From NCBI RefSeq assembly GCF_004309735.1, contig NZ_SIXC01000004.1:63796-127795 (forward strand): DNA of 64,000 bases. Direction: 5' to 3'. Made by a program: the position numbers and the translations under genes. The first letter of the stretch is position 1. Every line of letters begins with the position of its first letter. Below are positions 20,892 to 30,310 of this stretch, in pieces. This DNA comes from Desulfovibrio legallii (GTDB lineage Bacteria; Desulfobacterota; Desulfovibrionia; Desulfovibrionales; Desulfovibrionaceae). The notes under the pieces were generated by a model that saw nothing but the letters and a program-made list of their open reading frames with translations, did no database searches and was not told the DNA's origin.

Positions 20892-22758
20892 GCAGATGGA
20901 CGCGGCGGCGCAGGACCGCCAGCAGCAGGATGTGCAGCAGGAGCACCGTAAATACGTTACCGACCTGGGCGACTGGCGGCGCACGCAGCACTGCGGGCAG
21001 CTGACCATTGCCGACGATGGGGCGGAAGTCTGCCTTATGGGCTGGGTGCAGTACCGGCGCGACCACGGCGGGCTGATTTTTGTAGACCTGCGTGACCGCG
21101 AGGGTCTTACTCAGGTGGTCTTCAGCCCGGACATGGCCCCGGCGGCTCACGCCAATGCGCACATTCTGCGCTCGGAATACGTGCTGGCCATCAAGGGCAG
21201 GGTGCGGCCCCGCCCAGAGGGCATGGTCAACCCCAACCTGGTTACGGGTCAGATCGAGGTGGTCGTCTACGAATGGAAGCTGCTCAATACCTCCAAAACG
21301 CCGCCTTTCCCCATTGAGGACCGTTGCGATGCGGGCGAAAATCTGCGTCTGGCCTGGCGCTATCTGGATCTGCGCCGACCGCGCATGCAGGCCAACCTGC
21401 GTCTGCGCCACCGGGTGGCCCAGTGCGTGCGGCGGTTTCTGGACGAGAACGGCTTTACGGAGGTGGAAACCCCTGTGCTCACCAAGTCCACGCCCGAAGG
21501 GGCGCGGGACTTTCTGGTGCCCAGCCGGCTGAATCCCGGCGAATTCTACGCCCTGCCCCAGTCGCCGCAGATTTTCAAACAGCTGCTCATGGTGGCCGGT
21601 CTGGAGCGCTATTTTCAGATCGTGCGCTGCTTTCGTGATGAAGATCTGCGCGCCGACCGCCAGCCGGAGTTCACCCAGGTGGACATGGAGATGAGCTTTG
21701 TGGATGAAGAACAGGTCATGGCCGTGGCCGAGGGCCTGATGGAACGCGTGTTCCGCGAGGTCATGGGCCTGGAGATTCCCCGGCCCTTCCCGCGCCTGAC
21801 CTGGGACGAAGCCATGAGCCGCTACGGCGTGGACAAGCCCGACACCCGCTTCGGGCTGGAGCTGGTGGACGTGACCGCCATTGTGCACGGTTCCGGCTTC
21901 AAGCTCTTTGCGGCGGCCCCCCTGGTCAAGGCCATGAAGGTGCCCGGCGGCGAGAGCCTGAGCCGTAAAGAAATTGACGGCTTTACTGAATTTGTGAAGA
22001 TCTACGGCGCGCAGGGCCTGGCCTGGATCAAGATCAAGGCCGACGAATGGCAGTCGCCCATTGCCAAGTTCCTTTCTGCAGAAGAACGCCAGGGCATTGC
22101 CAAGGCTCTGGATCTGCAGGCGGGCGACATTGTCTTTTTTCAGGCCGGCGATCCGGCCATGGTCAACGCCGCCCTGGGCAATCTGCGCGTGCATCTGGCC
22201 GGGCGTCTGGGGTTGATTCCCGAAAACAGCTTCAATTTCCTTTGGGTGACGGATTTTCCCCTCTTTGAGTACGATGCGGAGGAAAAGCGCTACGTAGCCT
22301 GCCACCACCCCTTTACCGCGCCCGCGCCCGGCCATCTGGAGCTCATGCGCGAGGATCCGGCCAAGGCCCGCGCCCGCGCCTATGATATGGTGCTCAACGG
22401 CAACGAGGTGGGCGGCGGCTCCATCCGCATCCATACGGGCGAAGTGCAGCGTCGCATGTTTGCCGCCCTGGGCTTTTCTGCGGCGCAGGCCGAAGCCCAG
22501 TTCGGCTTTCTTATTCAGGCCCTGGAACAGGGCGCGCCGCCCCACGGCGGCCTTGCCTTCGGCCTTGACCGCCTTATCATGTTGTTGACAGGGGCGGGCA
22601 GCATTCGCGACGTCATTGCCTTCCCCAAAACCCAAAAGGCCACCTGCCTCATGACCGAGGCGCCTTCTCCCGTGTCGGCCAAACAACTGCGTGAGCTGGG
22701 GTTGCGCCTGCGCGAACAGCCTGCCCCGGCGGAGCAGCCAGCCCCGCAGCCAAGCTGA
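20884..22758 (+). CDS. aspS: aspartyl-tRNA synthetase (bacterial long type)
   Basis: A 624-residue class II synthetase. Seen: N-terminal OB anticodon domain ([20 protein letters not shown]), motif 1 around [20 protein letters not shown], motif 2 [19 protein letters not shown], the bacterial GAD insertion in the middle, and motif 3 [15 protein letters not shown]. Because the organism may lack a separate asparaginyl-tRNA synthetase, it could be non-discriminating; this cannot be judged here. The ATG at 20884 lies inside the last codons of hisS. The C-terminus is Gln/Pro-rich. Confidence 0.95.
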   Translation: MTEQMDAAAQDRQQQDVQQEHRKYVTDLGDWRRTQHCGQLTIADDGAEVCLMGWVQYRRDHGGLIFVDLRDREGLTQVVFSPDMAPAAHANAHILRSEYVLAIKGRVRPRPEGMVNPNLVTGQIEVVVYEWKLLNTSKTPPFPIEDRCDAGENLRLAWRYLDLRRPRMQANLRLRHRVAQCVRRFLDENGFTEVETPVLTKSTPEGARDFLVPSRLNPGEFYALPQSPQIFKQLLMVAGLERYFQIVRCFRDEDLRADRQPEFTQVDMEMSFVDEEQVMAVAEGLMERVFREVMGLEIPRPFPRLTWDEAMSRYGVDKPDTRFGLELVDVTAIVHGSGFKLFAAAPLVKAMKVPGGESLSRKEIDGFTEFVKIYGAQGLAWIKIKADEWQSPIAKFLSAEERQGIAKALDLQAGDIVFFQAGDPAMVNAALGNLRVHLAGRLGLIPENSFNFLWVTDFPLFEYDAEEKRYVACHHPFTAPAPGHLELMREDPAKARARAYDMVLNGNEVGGGSIRIHTGEVQRRMFAALGFSAAQAEAQFGFLIQALEQGAPPHGGLAFGLDRLIMLLTGAGSIRDVIAFPKTQKATCLMTEAPSPVSAKQLRELGLRLREQPAPAEQPAPQPS

Positions 22759-22917
22759 CGCGCTGCAAGAAGGGCCAGGGGGCTTGTCCCCCGGGGCCCC
22801 CGCTTTCGGGATGCGTACGCATCCTTATGCACGGCGGCCATTGCTTTTCCGCTGCCTGTCGGCGGGAAGGACAATGGCCGTACCGCCTCGCGGGTGTGCC
22901 GCCACAAGGATACTGCC

Positions 22918-23436
22918 ATGCTACTGGACATTGTGACTTACCCGGACCCGCGCCTTAAAGAGGTCTGCGCGCCCATTCAGGAAATAACGGAGGATATCCG
23001 CCGCCTGGCGGCGGATATGCTGGAAACCATGTACGCCGCGCCCGGCGTGGGTCTGGCCGCGCCGCAGGTGGGCCGCAATATCCGCATGCTGGTCATGGAC
23101 CCTTCCGTGCAGGATGGCGAAAAAAATCCCCGCGTACTGATCAACCCCGTGCTCGCCCTTTCGGGCGAAGAAGTGCGCAGCGAGGCCGAAGGCTGCCTTT
23201 CCGTGCCCATGAATTACCGGGCCGACGTCAAACGCATGAGCAAGGTGCACCTGACCGCCACAGACCTGGATGGCAAGCGCATTGAAGAAGACCTGGAAGA
23301 TTTTCCCGCCATTGTGCTGCAGCACGAATACGACCACCTGGACGGCATCCTGTTTATCGACAAAATCAGCCGCCTGCGGCGCAGCCTTTACGACAGCAAG
23401 GTAAAAAAGTGGCTCAAGCGCAAAACTGCCGCCTAG
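22918..23436 (+). CDS. def: peptide deformylase
   Basis: A 172-residue metalloenzyme that removes the formyl group from nascent proteins. All three family motifs are present: GVGLAAPQ (about 43-50), EGCLSVP with the metal-binding cysteine near 92, and QHEYDHLDG near 135-143 with the two metal histidines and catalytic glutamate. ATG 22918 follows AAGGA by 8 bases; an upstream in-frame ATG at 22894 is less supported. The gene overlaps fmt, which adds the formyl group that Def removes. Confidence 0.96.
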   Translation: MLLDIVTYPDPRLKEVCAPIQEITEDIRRLAADMLETMYAAPGVGLAAPQVGRNIRMLVMDPSVQDGEKNPRVLINPVLALSGEEVRSEAEGCLSVPMNYRADVKRMSKVHLTATDLDGKRIEEDLEDFPAIVLQHEYDHLDGILFIDKISRLRRSLYDSKVKKWLKRKTAA

Positions 23437-24401
23437 TGTTCATGGGCACGCCGGACTTTGCCGTGCCCACCCTGCGCCGTCTGGCCGTCTGGCCGCGCGG
23501 CAGCCTCGTCGCCGTCTACACCCAGCCGGACAGGCCCGCCGGGCGCGGCCACAAGCTCAGCATGCCGCCCGTCAAAAGCGCGGCCCTGGAACTGGGTCTG
23601 CCCGTCGAACAACCGGAAAGTTTTAAGGATCCCGCCGCCGTGGCCCGTCTGGCCGCCTACGCCCCGGACGTGCTGGTAGTGGCCGCCTACGGCCTGCTGT
23701 TGCCCCAGTCTGTGCTGGATCTGCCCCGTCTCGCCCCCCTTAACGTGCACGCCTCCCTTTTGCCCCGCTGGCGCGGGGCAGCGCCCATCCAGCGCGCCAT
23801 TATGGAGGACTGGCAGCCCGATGCCCGCACAGGCGTTTCCATCATGCGTGTGGTGCGCCAACTGGACGCCGGTCCGGTATACGCCAGCGCCTCCCTGCCC
23901 CTCAATGACCACACTGCAGGCAGCCTACACGACGCCTTGGCCCAACTGGGCGCAGACCTCCTGCCCCAGGTGCTGGACGCCCTGCTGGAAGGCCGCGCCA
24001 CAGCGGAGGATCAGGATGCCGGCCGCGTCACCTACGCCGCCAAAATGGGCAAACAGGATTCCGTCATTACCTGGAACCGCCCGGCGGTGCAGGTGCACGC
24101 CCATATCCGCGGGGTCACGCCCTGGCCCGGCGCGCGCGTAGTCCTGCACTTCAGCGGTCAGGACAAAACTTTTCCCTGCACTCTGGCTCCGGGCAGGTTG
24201 GCCGAGCCCTGCCCCGGCGTCAGCCCCGGCACGCTCGACCATGCGGATGACACGCTGCGCGTGGCCTGCGCCGACCGTTGGTACGCCCTGGGCGCGCTGC
24301 GTCCCCAGGGCCGCAAGACCATGTCCGCCCGCGACTTTGTCAATGGCGCGTTGCGCGGCCTGCGGCCCGGACCCTGCGGCCTGGTGGAACAGGGGGAATA
24401 A
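23409..24401 (+). CDS. fmt: methionyl-tRNA formyltransferase
   Basis: A 330-residue enzyme that formylates initiator Met-tRNA using 10-formyl-tetrahydrofolate. Seen: FMGTPDFAVPTLRRL at the N-terminus, QPDRPAGRG, the folate-site SLLPRWRGAAPIQRAI near residue 113 and GRVTYAAKMGK before the C-terminal tRNA-binding OB domain. GTG 23409 gives the expected short N-terminal extension and overlaps def by 28 bp; a second GTG at 23436, overlapping the def stop codon as TAGTG, is a real alternative nine codons in. Confidence 0.95.
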   Translation: MAQAQNCRLVFMGTPDFAVPTLRRLAVWPRGSLVAVYTQPDRPAGRGHKLSMPPVKSAALELGLPVEQPESFKDPAAVARLAAYAPDVLVVAAYGLLLPQSVLDLPRLAPLNVHASLLPRWRGAAPIQRAIMEDWQPDARTGVSIMRVVRQLDAGPVYASASLPLNDHTAGSLHDALAQLGADLLPQVLDALLEGRATAEDQDAGRVTYAAKMGKQDSVITWNRPAVQVHAHIRGVTPWPGARVVLHFSGQDKTFPCTLAPGRLAEPCPGVSPGTLDHADDTLRVACADRWYALGALRPQGRKTMSARDFVNGALRGLRPGPCGLVEQGE

Positions 24402-24614
24402 AAAATCTGCCTCCGGCTGTGCCGGGAGGCGCGGCTCCGGCATTCCGCTTTCGGGCGCGTGGCGGCAATGTGGGGCATTTTTTCTTCTGTACAGGGTACG
24501 TCAGCGGATTTTTCTGGAAAGAGAAAATTTTTTGCGGGGTGGGGCGTAGGCGAGGTTCGCGTTTTTCCAGCGAGCGCTCTCGCAGCCTCTTTTTCCCGCG
24601 CTGGATGAGGGTCT

Positions 24615-25478
24615 ATGGCGTTTCTGCGCAAGTCTCCGTATTCCTTGCCGCCGGCGCAGTACGGCGGCGCGCGCAAGCGGGTCTTCATCGGGCTCATGCT
24701 GGGTTCGTGTCTGTTGCTGTGCCTGGCGCTGGCAGTGTTTTTGATTTTGCCCTGGACGGGGTTTCTGGGGGTGCGGCACTGGCTGCCGGCAGTGAGCGTC
24801 AGCGTGGCGGCGGCGGCCATGCTGGCGGTTTTGGGGCTGTGCCTGAGCCTGGTTTTTCATATCTATACGGGGCGGCCTTTGCCGGGCGGCGGCGGCGTGC
24901 GGCACATGACGGTGCGGCTGTTTTTTCCGCTCATGGAGATGCTGGCCAAGCTGGTGGGTCTGGACCGGGCGGCGGTGCGGCGGTCGTTTGTCAAGGTCAA
25001 CAACGAAATGGTGCTGGCGGCGCGCGAACCGGTGCGGCCGGAGCAACTGCTGGTGCTCTTGCCCCATTGCCTGCAGCGCAGCGCCTGCCCACACCGGTTG
25101 ATGCACAATGCGGACCACTGCCGCCGCTGCGGGGCCTGCCCGGTAGGGGCGCTGCTGGACCTGCGCGACGCCTACGGGGTGCGGCTAGCCATTGCCACGG
25201 GCGGCACCATTGCCCGGCGCATCGTGGTCCAGGCCCGGCCGCGCTGCATTATTGCCGTGGCCTGCGAACGCGACCTGACCTCCGGCATTCAGGACAGTTA
25301 CCCTGTCCCTGTGTTTGGCGTGCTTAACGAGCGGCCCCACGGCCCCTGCCTGGACACTTTGGCGCCGCTGGACGCCATTGAGGCCGCCATCAGGCTGTTT
25401 CTGGGGCTGGGCCCTGCGCCGGGCCGGATGGTTGCCGGGTCTGTGGCGGCGGCAAGCAGCGCGCCGGGGAGCAAATAA
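24615..25478 (+). CDS. DUF116 family membrane protein with cysteine cluster
   Basis: A 287-residue protein of the DUF116 family. Two N-terminal membrane segments (about residues 22-46 and 55-82) are followed by a soluble part with a cysteine-rich motif, PHCLQRSACPHRL and DHCRRCGACPVG, spaced like an iron-sulfur or zinc site, and later RCIIAVACERDLTSGI. Function is unknown; in many anaerobes DUF116 genes lie next to the 16S rRNA methyltransferase gene rsmB or fmt, and here the gene lies between fmt and rsmB and overlaps rsmB by one base (TAATG). The gap to fmt (213 bp) has a GC hairpin at 24411-24432 but no T-run. Confidence 0.85.
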   Translation: MAFLRKSPYSLPPAQYGGARKRVFIGLMLGSCLLLCLALAVFLILPWTGFLGVRHWLPAVSVSVAAAAMLAVLGLCLSLVFHIYTGRPLPGGGGVRHMTVRLFFPLMEMLAKLVGLDRAAVRRSFVKVNNEMVLAAREPVRPEQLLVLLPHCLQRSACPHRLMHNADHCRRCGACPVGALLDLRDAYGVRLAIATGGTIARRIVVQARPRCIIAVACERDLTSGIQDSYPVPVFGVLNERPHGPCLDTLAPLDAIEAAIRLFLGLGPAPGRMVAGSVAAASSAPGSK

Positions 25479-26866
25479 TGGGTTTTCCAAAAGGGTTCGG
25501 CAAGTTGCGGGTTACGGCCCGCAATGCGGCTTTGCGGACTTTGCTGCTGACGGACGCGGGTATGCCCGTGCAGGCGGCCCTGGATATGGCCTTAGGTGCG
25601 GCCCCGCACGCCCCTGCGGGACAGGTTGGCAGTGCAGCCTTTGGCACGGCTTTGGCGGCGCGGGACCGGCATTTGTGCGCAGAACTGGCTTACGGCTGTC
25701 TGCGGGCGGAAATCCGCATTGATTATGTGCTGGGACGGGTATTGCCCAGGCCAGGAGGTCTGCCGCGCCCCTTGCGGCACATTTTGGCTTTGGGGGTCTA
25801 TGGACTGCTGCTGCAGGACAGAACGCCCCCCCACGCCGTGCTGCACGAGGCCGTGGAACAGGCGCGGACCCTGTACGGACCACGGCTGGCCGGTCTGACC
25901 AACGGCGCGTTGCGTTCCGTGCAGCGCTTGGGAGAAGCCCCGCGCCATGAGGATTTTTACCGTCAGGGGGCGGCGGACCCGCTGGGCGCGCTGGCCCTGT
26001 TCTGCGCGGCTCCGGACTGGCTGGCCCGGCTCTGGGCGCGGGCCTATGGCGAAGCGGACGCGGCCCTGTTGTTGCGGCGTTCCTGCGGCCGCCCCTGGAG
26101 TGGACTGCGGGTCAATGCCCGCCGCCCTGAAGGCGCCGCCTTGCTGACGGCCTTGCGCGCCCTGCCCGGCGCGGCGGCCGTGGGCGATTGGGGCGTGGCC
26201 TTGGGGCCGGGGGAGCTGCCGGAAAGCGTGATGGATCGGCCGTTAGCCCACTGGCAGGCCCAGGGGGCGCTTTCGTTTCAGTCCGCAGGGTCGCAGCGCG
26301 TCCTTGCGGCCTTGGACCTGTACGCGCTGGAGGGCCCGGTGTGGGACATGTGCGCGGGCTACGGCGGCAAAACTGCGGCTTTGCTGGAGCGCGGCGTGGC
26401 CGTGGGCCTTTGTACGGACAGCAGCTTCGGGCGACTGCGGGCCCTGCCGGGGCACTGCGCTCGTCTGGGTCTGCACCTGCCGTCCGTGTGCCTGCCGCCC
26501 GTGTGCCTAGCGGACGCCGCGCGTCCGCCCCTGGCCCGCTGGCCCGGCTCTGTGCTGCTGGACGCGCCCTGTTCCGGCCTGGGCGTGCTGGCCCGTCGGC
26601 CGGACATCCGGCGTCGGGGGCCGGAGCGCCTGGCGGCGCTGACCGCCCTGCAAGGCCGGTTACTGGAGCGGGCAGCTGCCTTGCTGGAGCCTGGCCGCTG
26701 CCTGGCCTACATCACCTGCACCCTCAACCCCGACGAAAACGAGGGGGTCGTGGCAGGCCTGTTGCGGCAACATCCCGACCTGCGCCTGGAACAGCGCTGG
26801 CAGACCCCTCACGACCATCCTTGGCTGGAAGGCATGTTTGGCGCGCTGCTGCGGCGGCGGGCATAG
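25478..26866 (+). CDS. rsmB: 16S rRNA (cytosine-5) methyltransferase, RsmB type
   Basis: A 462-residue enzyme expected to methylate C967 of 16S rRNA. It begins with a NusB-like RNA-binding domain (about residues 15-160, AARDRHLCAELAYGCLR), then the Rossmann methyltransferase with the SAM loop DMCAGYGGKTAALL (about 290), the catalytic-region DAPCSGLGVL (about 363) and ITCTLNPDENE (about 412), which carry the two cysteines of RNA m5C methyltransferases. Start ATG overlaps the DUF116 stop. Hairpin A3 begins 12 nt after the stop. Confidence 0.92.
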   Translation: MGFPKGFGKLRVTARNAALRTLLLTDAGMPVQAALDMALGAAPHAPAGQVGSAAFGTALAARDRHLCAELAYGCLRAEIRIDYVLGRVLPRPGGLPRPLRHILALGVYGLLLQDRTPPHAVLHEAVEQARTLYGPRLAGLTNGALRSVQRLGEAPRHEDFYRQGAADPLGALALFCAAPDWLARLWARAYGEADAALLLRRSCGRPWSGLRVNARRPEGAALLTALRALPGAAAVGDWGVALGPGELPESVMDRPLAHWQAQGALSFQSAGSQRVLAALDLYALEGPVWDMCAGYGGKTAALLERGVAVGLCTDSSFGRLRALPGHCARLGLHLPSVCLPPVCLADAARPPLARWPGSVLLDAPCSGLGVLARRPDIRRRGPERLAALTALQGRLLERAAALLEPGRCLAYITCTLNPDENEGVVAGLLRQHPDLRLEQRWQTPHDHPWLEGMFGALLRRRA

Positions 26867-26878
26867 GGCGAATACTTT

Positions 26879-26948
26879 GCGGGGGAGGGGACTTTTTTAC
26901 TAAAAAGCGTCCCCTCCCCCGCACGTCCTTCCTCACAAAAACTTTCCC
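26879..26948 (+). repeat. Family A hairpin repeat, copy A3, with adjoining hairpin
   Basis: GCGGGGGAGGGGAC from 26879 pairs with GTCCCCTCCCCCGC ending at 26922. It starts 12 nt after the rsmB stop. A second inverted repeat follows, AAAACTTTC at 26938-26946 and GAAAGTTTT near 26965-26973, ending in T-runs on both strands, so the pair probably works as a two-way terminator between rsmB and convergent cbiK. Confidence 0.75.
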
Positions 26949-26995
26949 CTGCCGCAAGGCGGGAGAAAGTTTTTGCAGGGTGCAGAAAGGATTTG

Positions 26996-27910
26996 TTACT
27001 GCTTTCTGGGTTCCTTGGTCAGGTCGTCGGAGGCGCTTTTGGCGTGCTGCACCAGCAGGGCGCGGGCGCCGGGCACCTGGCCCAGACCCTTAAGGTTGGC
27101 GGTCACCTTGAAGCCCGCGGCCTTGAGCTGAGAGGCCCAGGAATCGGCTTCGTCTCCGGCCAGGTCGTTGCGGGCATGGTCGCCGGCCACCAGCATGAGC
27201 GGCGCGATGACCACAGACTTGACCTTGGCGGCCTTAAGTTCTTTGAGCAGGTCGTCGAAGCTGCGTTCGCCTTCTACTGTGGCCATGAAAACATGTTTGT
27301 CCTGGTTGTGGAACAGGGCGCGCACGCCTTCAAAGGTCAGGCCGGCGCGGCCGTGTTCCTGGCCGTGCCCCATGAGGACAAGGGCGGCGTTTTTGCCGCG
27401 CAGGGCCTTGGTGTCCTCAAGAATGGCGGAGGCCAAGGCCTGGGCGTCGGCTTCAGATTCAAGCATGGGGCGGCCCAGATAGACGGCCTCAAAACGGCCG
27501 GGATTTTTTTGCAGGTCAATGAGCACGGCGCGTTCCAGAGCGGAAAATTCTTCGCCGGCCATGACGTGCAGGGACTGCACGCGCACTACTTTTACGCCGT
27601 CTTTGGCGAGTTTGGCGAGGCCGTCGCTGATGCCGCCCACAGGGCGGCCCTGAGCGGCGATTTTTTTGCGGATGATCTGCGAGGTATAGGCCCAGACCAC
27701 AGGCTGGCCGGGGAAGGCCTGTTTAAACTCCTGGTCCACGGCCTGCATGGCGGGCAGGGCTTCGGGCACGCTGGTGCCGAAGGCCACCAGCAGAACGCCC
27801 TGCTGGGGCGCGTCGGCGGCGTGGGGCGCGGCGGGCGCGGCCAGGGCCGCAAGGAGCAGGAGCAGAAGCAGGAACAGACGGGAGCCCGCAAAGGGCGAAA
27901 AACGCGGCAT
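26996..27910 (-). CDS. cbiK: exported sirohydrochlorin cobaltochelatase (CbiK-P type)
   Basis: A 304-residue anaerobic-type cobaltochelatase that inserts Co2+ into sirohydrochlorin on the way to cobalamin. Seen: a strong signal peptide (MPRFSPFAGS then a Leu/Ala core, cleavage near HAA at about residues 28-31), LLVAFGTSVPEALPAM, the metal-site histidines in LVLMGHGQEH and IAPLMLVAGDHARND. The exported form is known from Desulfovibrio (CbiK-P, reported periplasmic and heme-binding), so a role in periplasmic metal or tetrapyrrole handling is possible besides B12 synthesis. ATG 27910 has GGAGG five bases upstream. A cobalamin riboswitch precedes it, matching its pathway. Confidence 0.92.
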   Translation of the reverse strand: MPRFSPFAGSRLFLLLLLLLAALAAPAAPHAADAPQQGVLLVAFGTSVPEALPAMQAVDQEFKQAFPGQPVVWAYTSQIIRKKIAAQGRPVGGISDGLAKLAKDGVKVVRVQSLHVMAGEEFSALERAVLIDLQKNPGRFEAVYLGRPMLESEADAQALASAILEDTKALRGKNAALVLMGHGQEHGRAGLTFEGVRALFHNQDKHVFMATVEGERSFDDLLKELKAAKVKSVVIAPLMLVAGDHARNDLAGDEADSWASQLKAAGFKVTANLKGLGQVPGARALLVQHAKSASDDLTKEPRKQ

Positions 27911-27941
27911 GGCAACCTCCTCAATGGCGCGTTGACAGGTT

Positions 27942-28165
27942 GAAAAAGGGCATAAACGCCCAGCGGGTATTCGGACTTGAGGGGTTGGCCTCGGCTTCGC
28001 CTTCACCGCTTGCGCGACTGGCTGTCGCGCGCCTGCCGGGCTGCCCGACGGACGCGAAGAAGCCTTGTACCCTCTTACCGCAGCGCGACTGTTTCCGATT
28101 TGCACGGAATTCCCCGCAGCGCAAAACAGACCGTCTTTGCCGAAACATTTCAGCAAGGACGGCGC
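27942..28165 (-). promoter_or_regulatory. Cobalamin riboswitch controlling cbiK
   Basis: Read on the - strand, the leader contains GGGGAATTCCGTGCAAATC, then GCGCTGCGGTAAGAGGG (28090-28070), then GACAGCCAGTCGCG, GGTGAAGGCGAAGCC and AAGTCCGAATACCCGC (near 27980-27963). Order and wording fit the B12 aptamer core, the CCGTGCAAATCGG segment, the B12-box region and the final AAGTCCGAA-type strand. Directly after it GGGC-6 nt-GCCC-TTTTT (27961-27942) looks like a terminator-type expression platform, so cobalamin should switch cbiK off. The 5-prime boundary is approximate. Confidence 0.85.
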
Positions 28166-28369
28166 AATGCCGGGGCGCATGGCGCCGCATAAACGCGCCC
28201 GCGCCCGCCTGACGGACGGCCGCGGGCGGCAGCCTTCCGGGCACTACAGGCGTGACTGTTCTTACCGCAGAGGATACTAGGCCGGGGCAAAAGTCAAGGC
28301 CGGCGGCCTGCGCTGGAGCCGTTTTTTTGGCTTCCTGTGCCCATTTGCGCGGATTTTCCCTTGTTCTTT

Positions 28370-28378
28370 TGGTAAAAT
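28370..28378 (+). promoter_or_regulatory. Possible extended -10 promoter for rpsA
   Basis: TGGTAAAAT at 28370-28378 has the TGN extension and a -10-like hexamer, about 57 bp before the rpsA ATG. No good -35 is seen at the standard distance. Confidence 0.35.
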
Positions 28379-28434
28379 CCTGCTACTAAGTCAACCTCCC
28401 TGGTTGGGGGAAATCATGTTTGGAGGCTGGACAT

Positions 28435-30150
28435 ATGGCAGGTTTGGAAACCGGGCACGACAGCGAAATCAATTTCGAAAGCGCCCTTGAAAACTATCTC
28501 AATCCCGATTTTGGCGACCTTGAGGAAGGCTCCATCACCAAGGGCGAGATTGTCCGCGTGGACGACGACACGGTGCTGGTGGACGTGAACTTCAAGTCCG
28601 AGGGGCAGATCCCCGCGGCAGAGTTCCGCGATCCCGCCGGCAACATGACCGTCAAGGTGGGCGACAAGGTGGACGTCTATGTGGTTCGCAAGAACGAAAA
28701 CGACGGCACCATCACCCTTTCCTTTGAGAAGGCCAAGCGCATGCAGGTCTTTGACCAGCTCGAGGCCGTGCAGGAGACCAACAAGGTCATCAAAGGCCAC
28801 ATTGTGCGCCGCATCAAGGGCGGCTACACGGTGGATATCGGCGGGGTGGAGGCGTTTTTGCCCGGTTCGCATGTGGACCTGCGCCCGGTGCCCGATATGG
28901 ACGCCCTGGTCAACCAGGAGTTCGAGTTCCGCGTGCTCAAGATCAACCGTCGCCGCAGCAACGTCATTGTTTCGCGGCGCGTGCTGCTTGAGGAAGAGCG
29001 CGACTCCAAGCGGCAGGAGCTGCTGCGCACCCTGGCCGAAGGCCAGATTGTGCAGGGCAAGGCCAAAAACATCACCGAATATGGCGTGTTTGTGGACCTG
29101 GGCGGTCTGGACGGCCTGCTGCACATCACGGACATGAGCTGGAAGCGCATCCGCCATCCCAAGGAAATGATCACCATCGGTCAGGATCTGACCCTCAAGG
29201 TGCTTTCCTTTGACCGTGAAACCAACAAAGTTTCTCTGGGCCTCAAACAGCTGGTGCCCGATCCGTGGCAGGACATCTCCGCCCGCTTCCCCGAAGGGGC
29301 CAAATGCACCGGCAAGGTCACCAATCTGGTGGACTACGGCGCTTTTGTGGAACTGGAGCCCGGCGTGGAAGGCCTGGTGCACATCTCTGAAATGTCCTGG
29401 ACGCGCAAGCTGCGTCATCCTTCCCAGATGGTCCACACCGGCGACGAGGTGGACGTGGTCATTCTGGGCGTGGACGGCGACAAAAAACGCATCAGCCTCG
29501 GCATGAAGCAGGTGCGGCCCAACCCCTGGGAACTGGTGGCCGAAAAGTACCCCGAAGGCACCATCCTTGAGGGCGTCATCAAGAACATTACCGAATTCGG
29601 CATGTTCATCGGCATTGAGGACGGCATCGACGGCCTCATCCACGTTTCCGACATTTCCTGGACCAAAAAGGTGCGCCACCCCAACGAGCTGTACAAGGTG
29701 GGCGACACCGTGCAGGCCAAGGTGCTGACCGTGGATCAGGAAAACGAAAAGTTCACCCTGGGCGTCAAGCAGCTGGTGGACGACCCCTGGGGCCATGTGC
29801 CCAACACCTACCCTGTGGGCTGCACGGTCAAGGGCATTGTGACCAACATCACCGACTTCGGCCTGTTTGTGGAGGTTGAAGAAGGCATTGAAGGCTTGGT
29901 GCACGTTTCCGAGCTTTCCAGCAAAAAAGTCAAGTCGCCTGCTGAAATGTACAAGGAAGGCCAGGAAATTCAGGCCAAGGTCATCCATGTGAGCGCCGAA
30001 GAGCGCCGCCTGGGGCTTTCCATTAAGCAGATCAAGGACGAGGACGACCGTCGCAAGCCCAAGGAATTCCATTCCGGACCGCAGGAAGCGGGCCAGAGCC
30101 TGGGCGATCTGCTCAAGCAGAAGTTTGAAGAAAGCGAAAACAACAGCTAG
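28435..30150 (+). CDS. rpsA: 30S ribosomal protein S1
   Basis: A 571-residue RNA-binding ribosomal protein that helps mRNA docking. Six S1 (OB-fold) repeats are visible: starting near EIVRVDDDTVLVDV, HIVRRIKGGYTVDI, KAKNITEYGVFVDL, KVTNLVDYGAFVEL, VIKNITEFGMFIGI and IVTNITDFGLFVEV, the last four carrying the best-conserved loop HIS(E/D)MSW-type ends. Six repeats and this length are typical of Gram-negative S1. ATG 28435 has TTGGAGG 8 bases upstream. A perfect hairpin closes the gene. Confidence 0.96.
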   Translation: MAGLETGHDSEINFESALENYLNPDFGDLEEGSITKGEIVRVDDDTVLVDVNFKSEGQIPAAEFRDPAGNMTVKVGDKVDVYVVRKNENDGTITLSFEKAKRMQVFDQLEAVQETNKVIKGHIVRRIKGGYTVDIGGVEAFLPGSHVDLRPVPDMDALVNQEFEFRVLKINRRRSNVIVSRRVLLEEERDSKRQELLRTLAEGQIVQGKAKNITEYGVFVDLGGLDGLLHITDMSWKRIRHPKEMITIGQDLTLKVLSFDRETNKVSLGLKQLVPDPWQDISARFPEGAKCTGKVTNLVDYGAFVELEPGVEGLVHISEMSWTRKLRHPSQMVHTGDEVDVVILGVDGDKKRISLGMKQVRPNPWELVAEKYPEGTILEGVIKNITEFGMFIGIEDGIDGLIHVSDISWTKKVRHPNELYKVGDTVQAKVLTVDQENEKFTLGVKQLVDDPWGHVPNTYPVGCTVKGIVTNITDFGLFVEVEEGIEGLVHVSELSSKKVKSPAEMYKEGQEIQAKVIHVSAEERRLGLSIKQIKDEDDRRKPKEFHSGPQEAGQSLGDLLKQKFEESENNS

Positions 30151-30194
30151 ACCGCAGCGGCGCGCCACCGGCGTGCCACCGGTGCAGAACATAT

Positions 30195-30225
30195 CCAAGA
30201 GGCGCGCCACCGGCGCGCCTCTTGG
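30195..30225 (+). terminator. Perfect 14-bp hairpin after rpsA
   Basis: CCAAGAGGCGCGCC at 30195-30208 and GGCGCGCCTCTTGG at 30212-30225 are exact complements with an ACC loop, followed by a pyrimidine-rich stretch with TTTTTT further on. A related GGCGCGCCACCGG word occurs just upstream at about 30158, so the area has been duplicated. Confidence 0.6.
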
Positions 30226-30310
30226 CATACCCCCCTTTCTTCATCTTTTTTCCCGCCCCGCGCGCCCCGCGCGCCCGTCGCAACTACAGCCAACGCCGCA
30301 GGAGGTCTGC

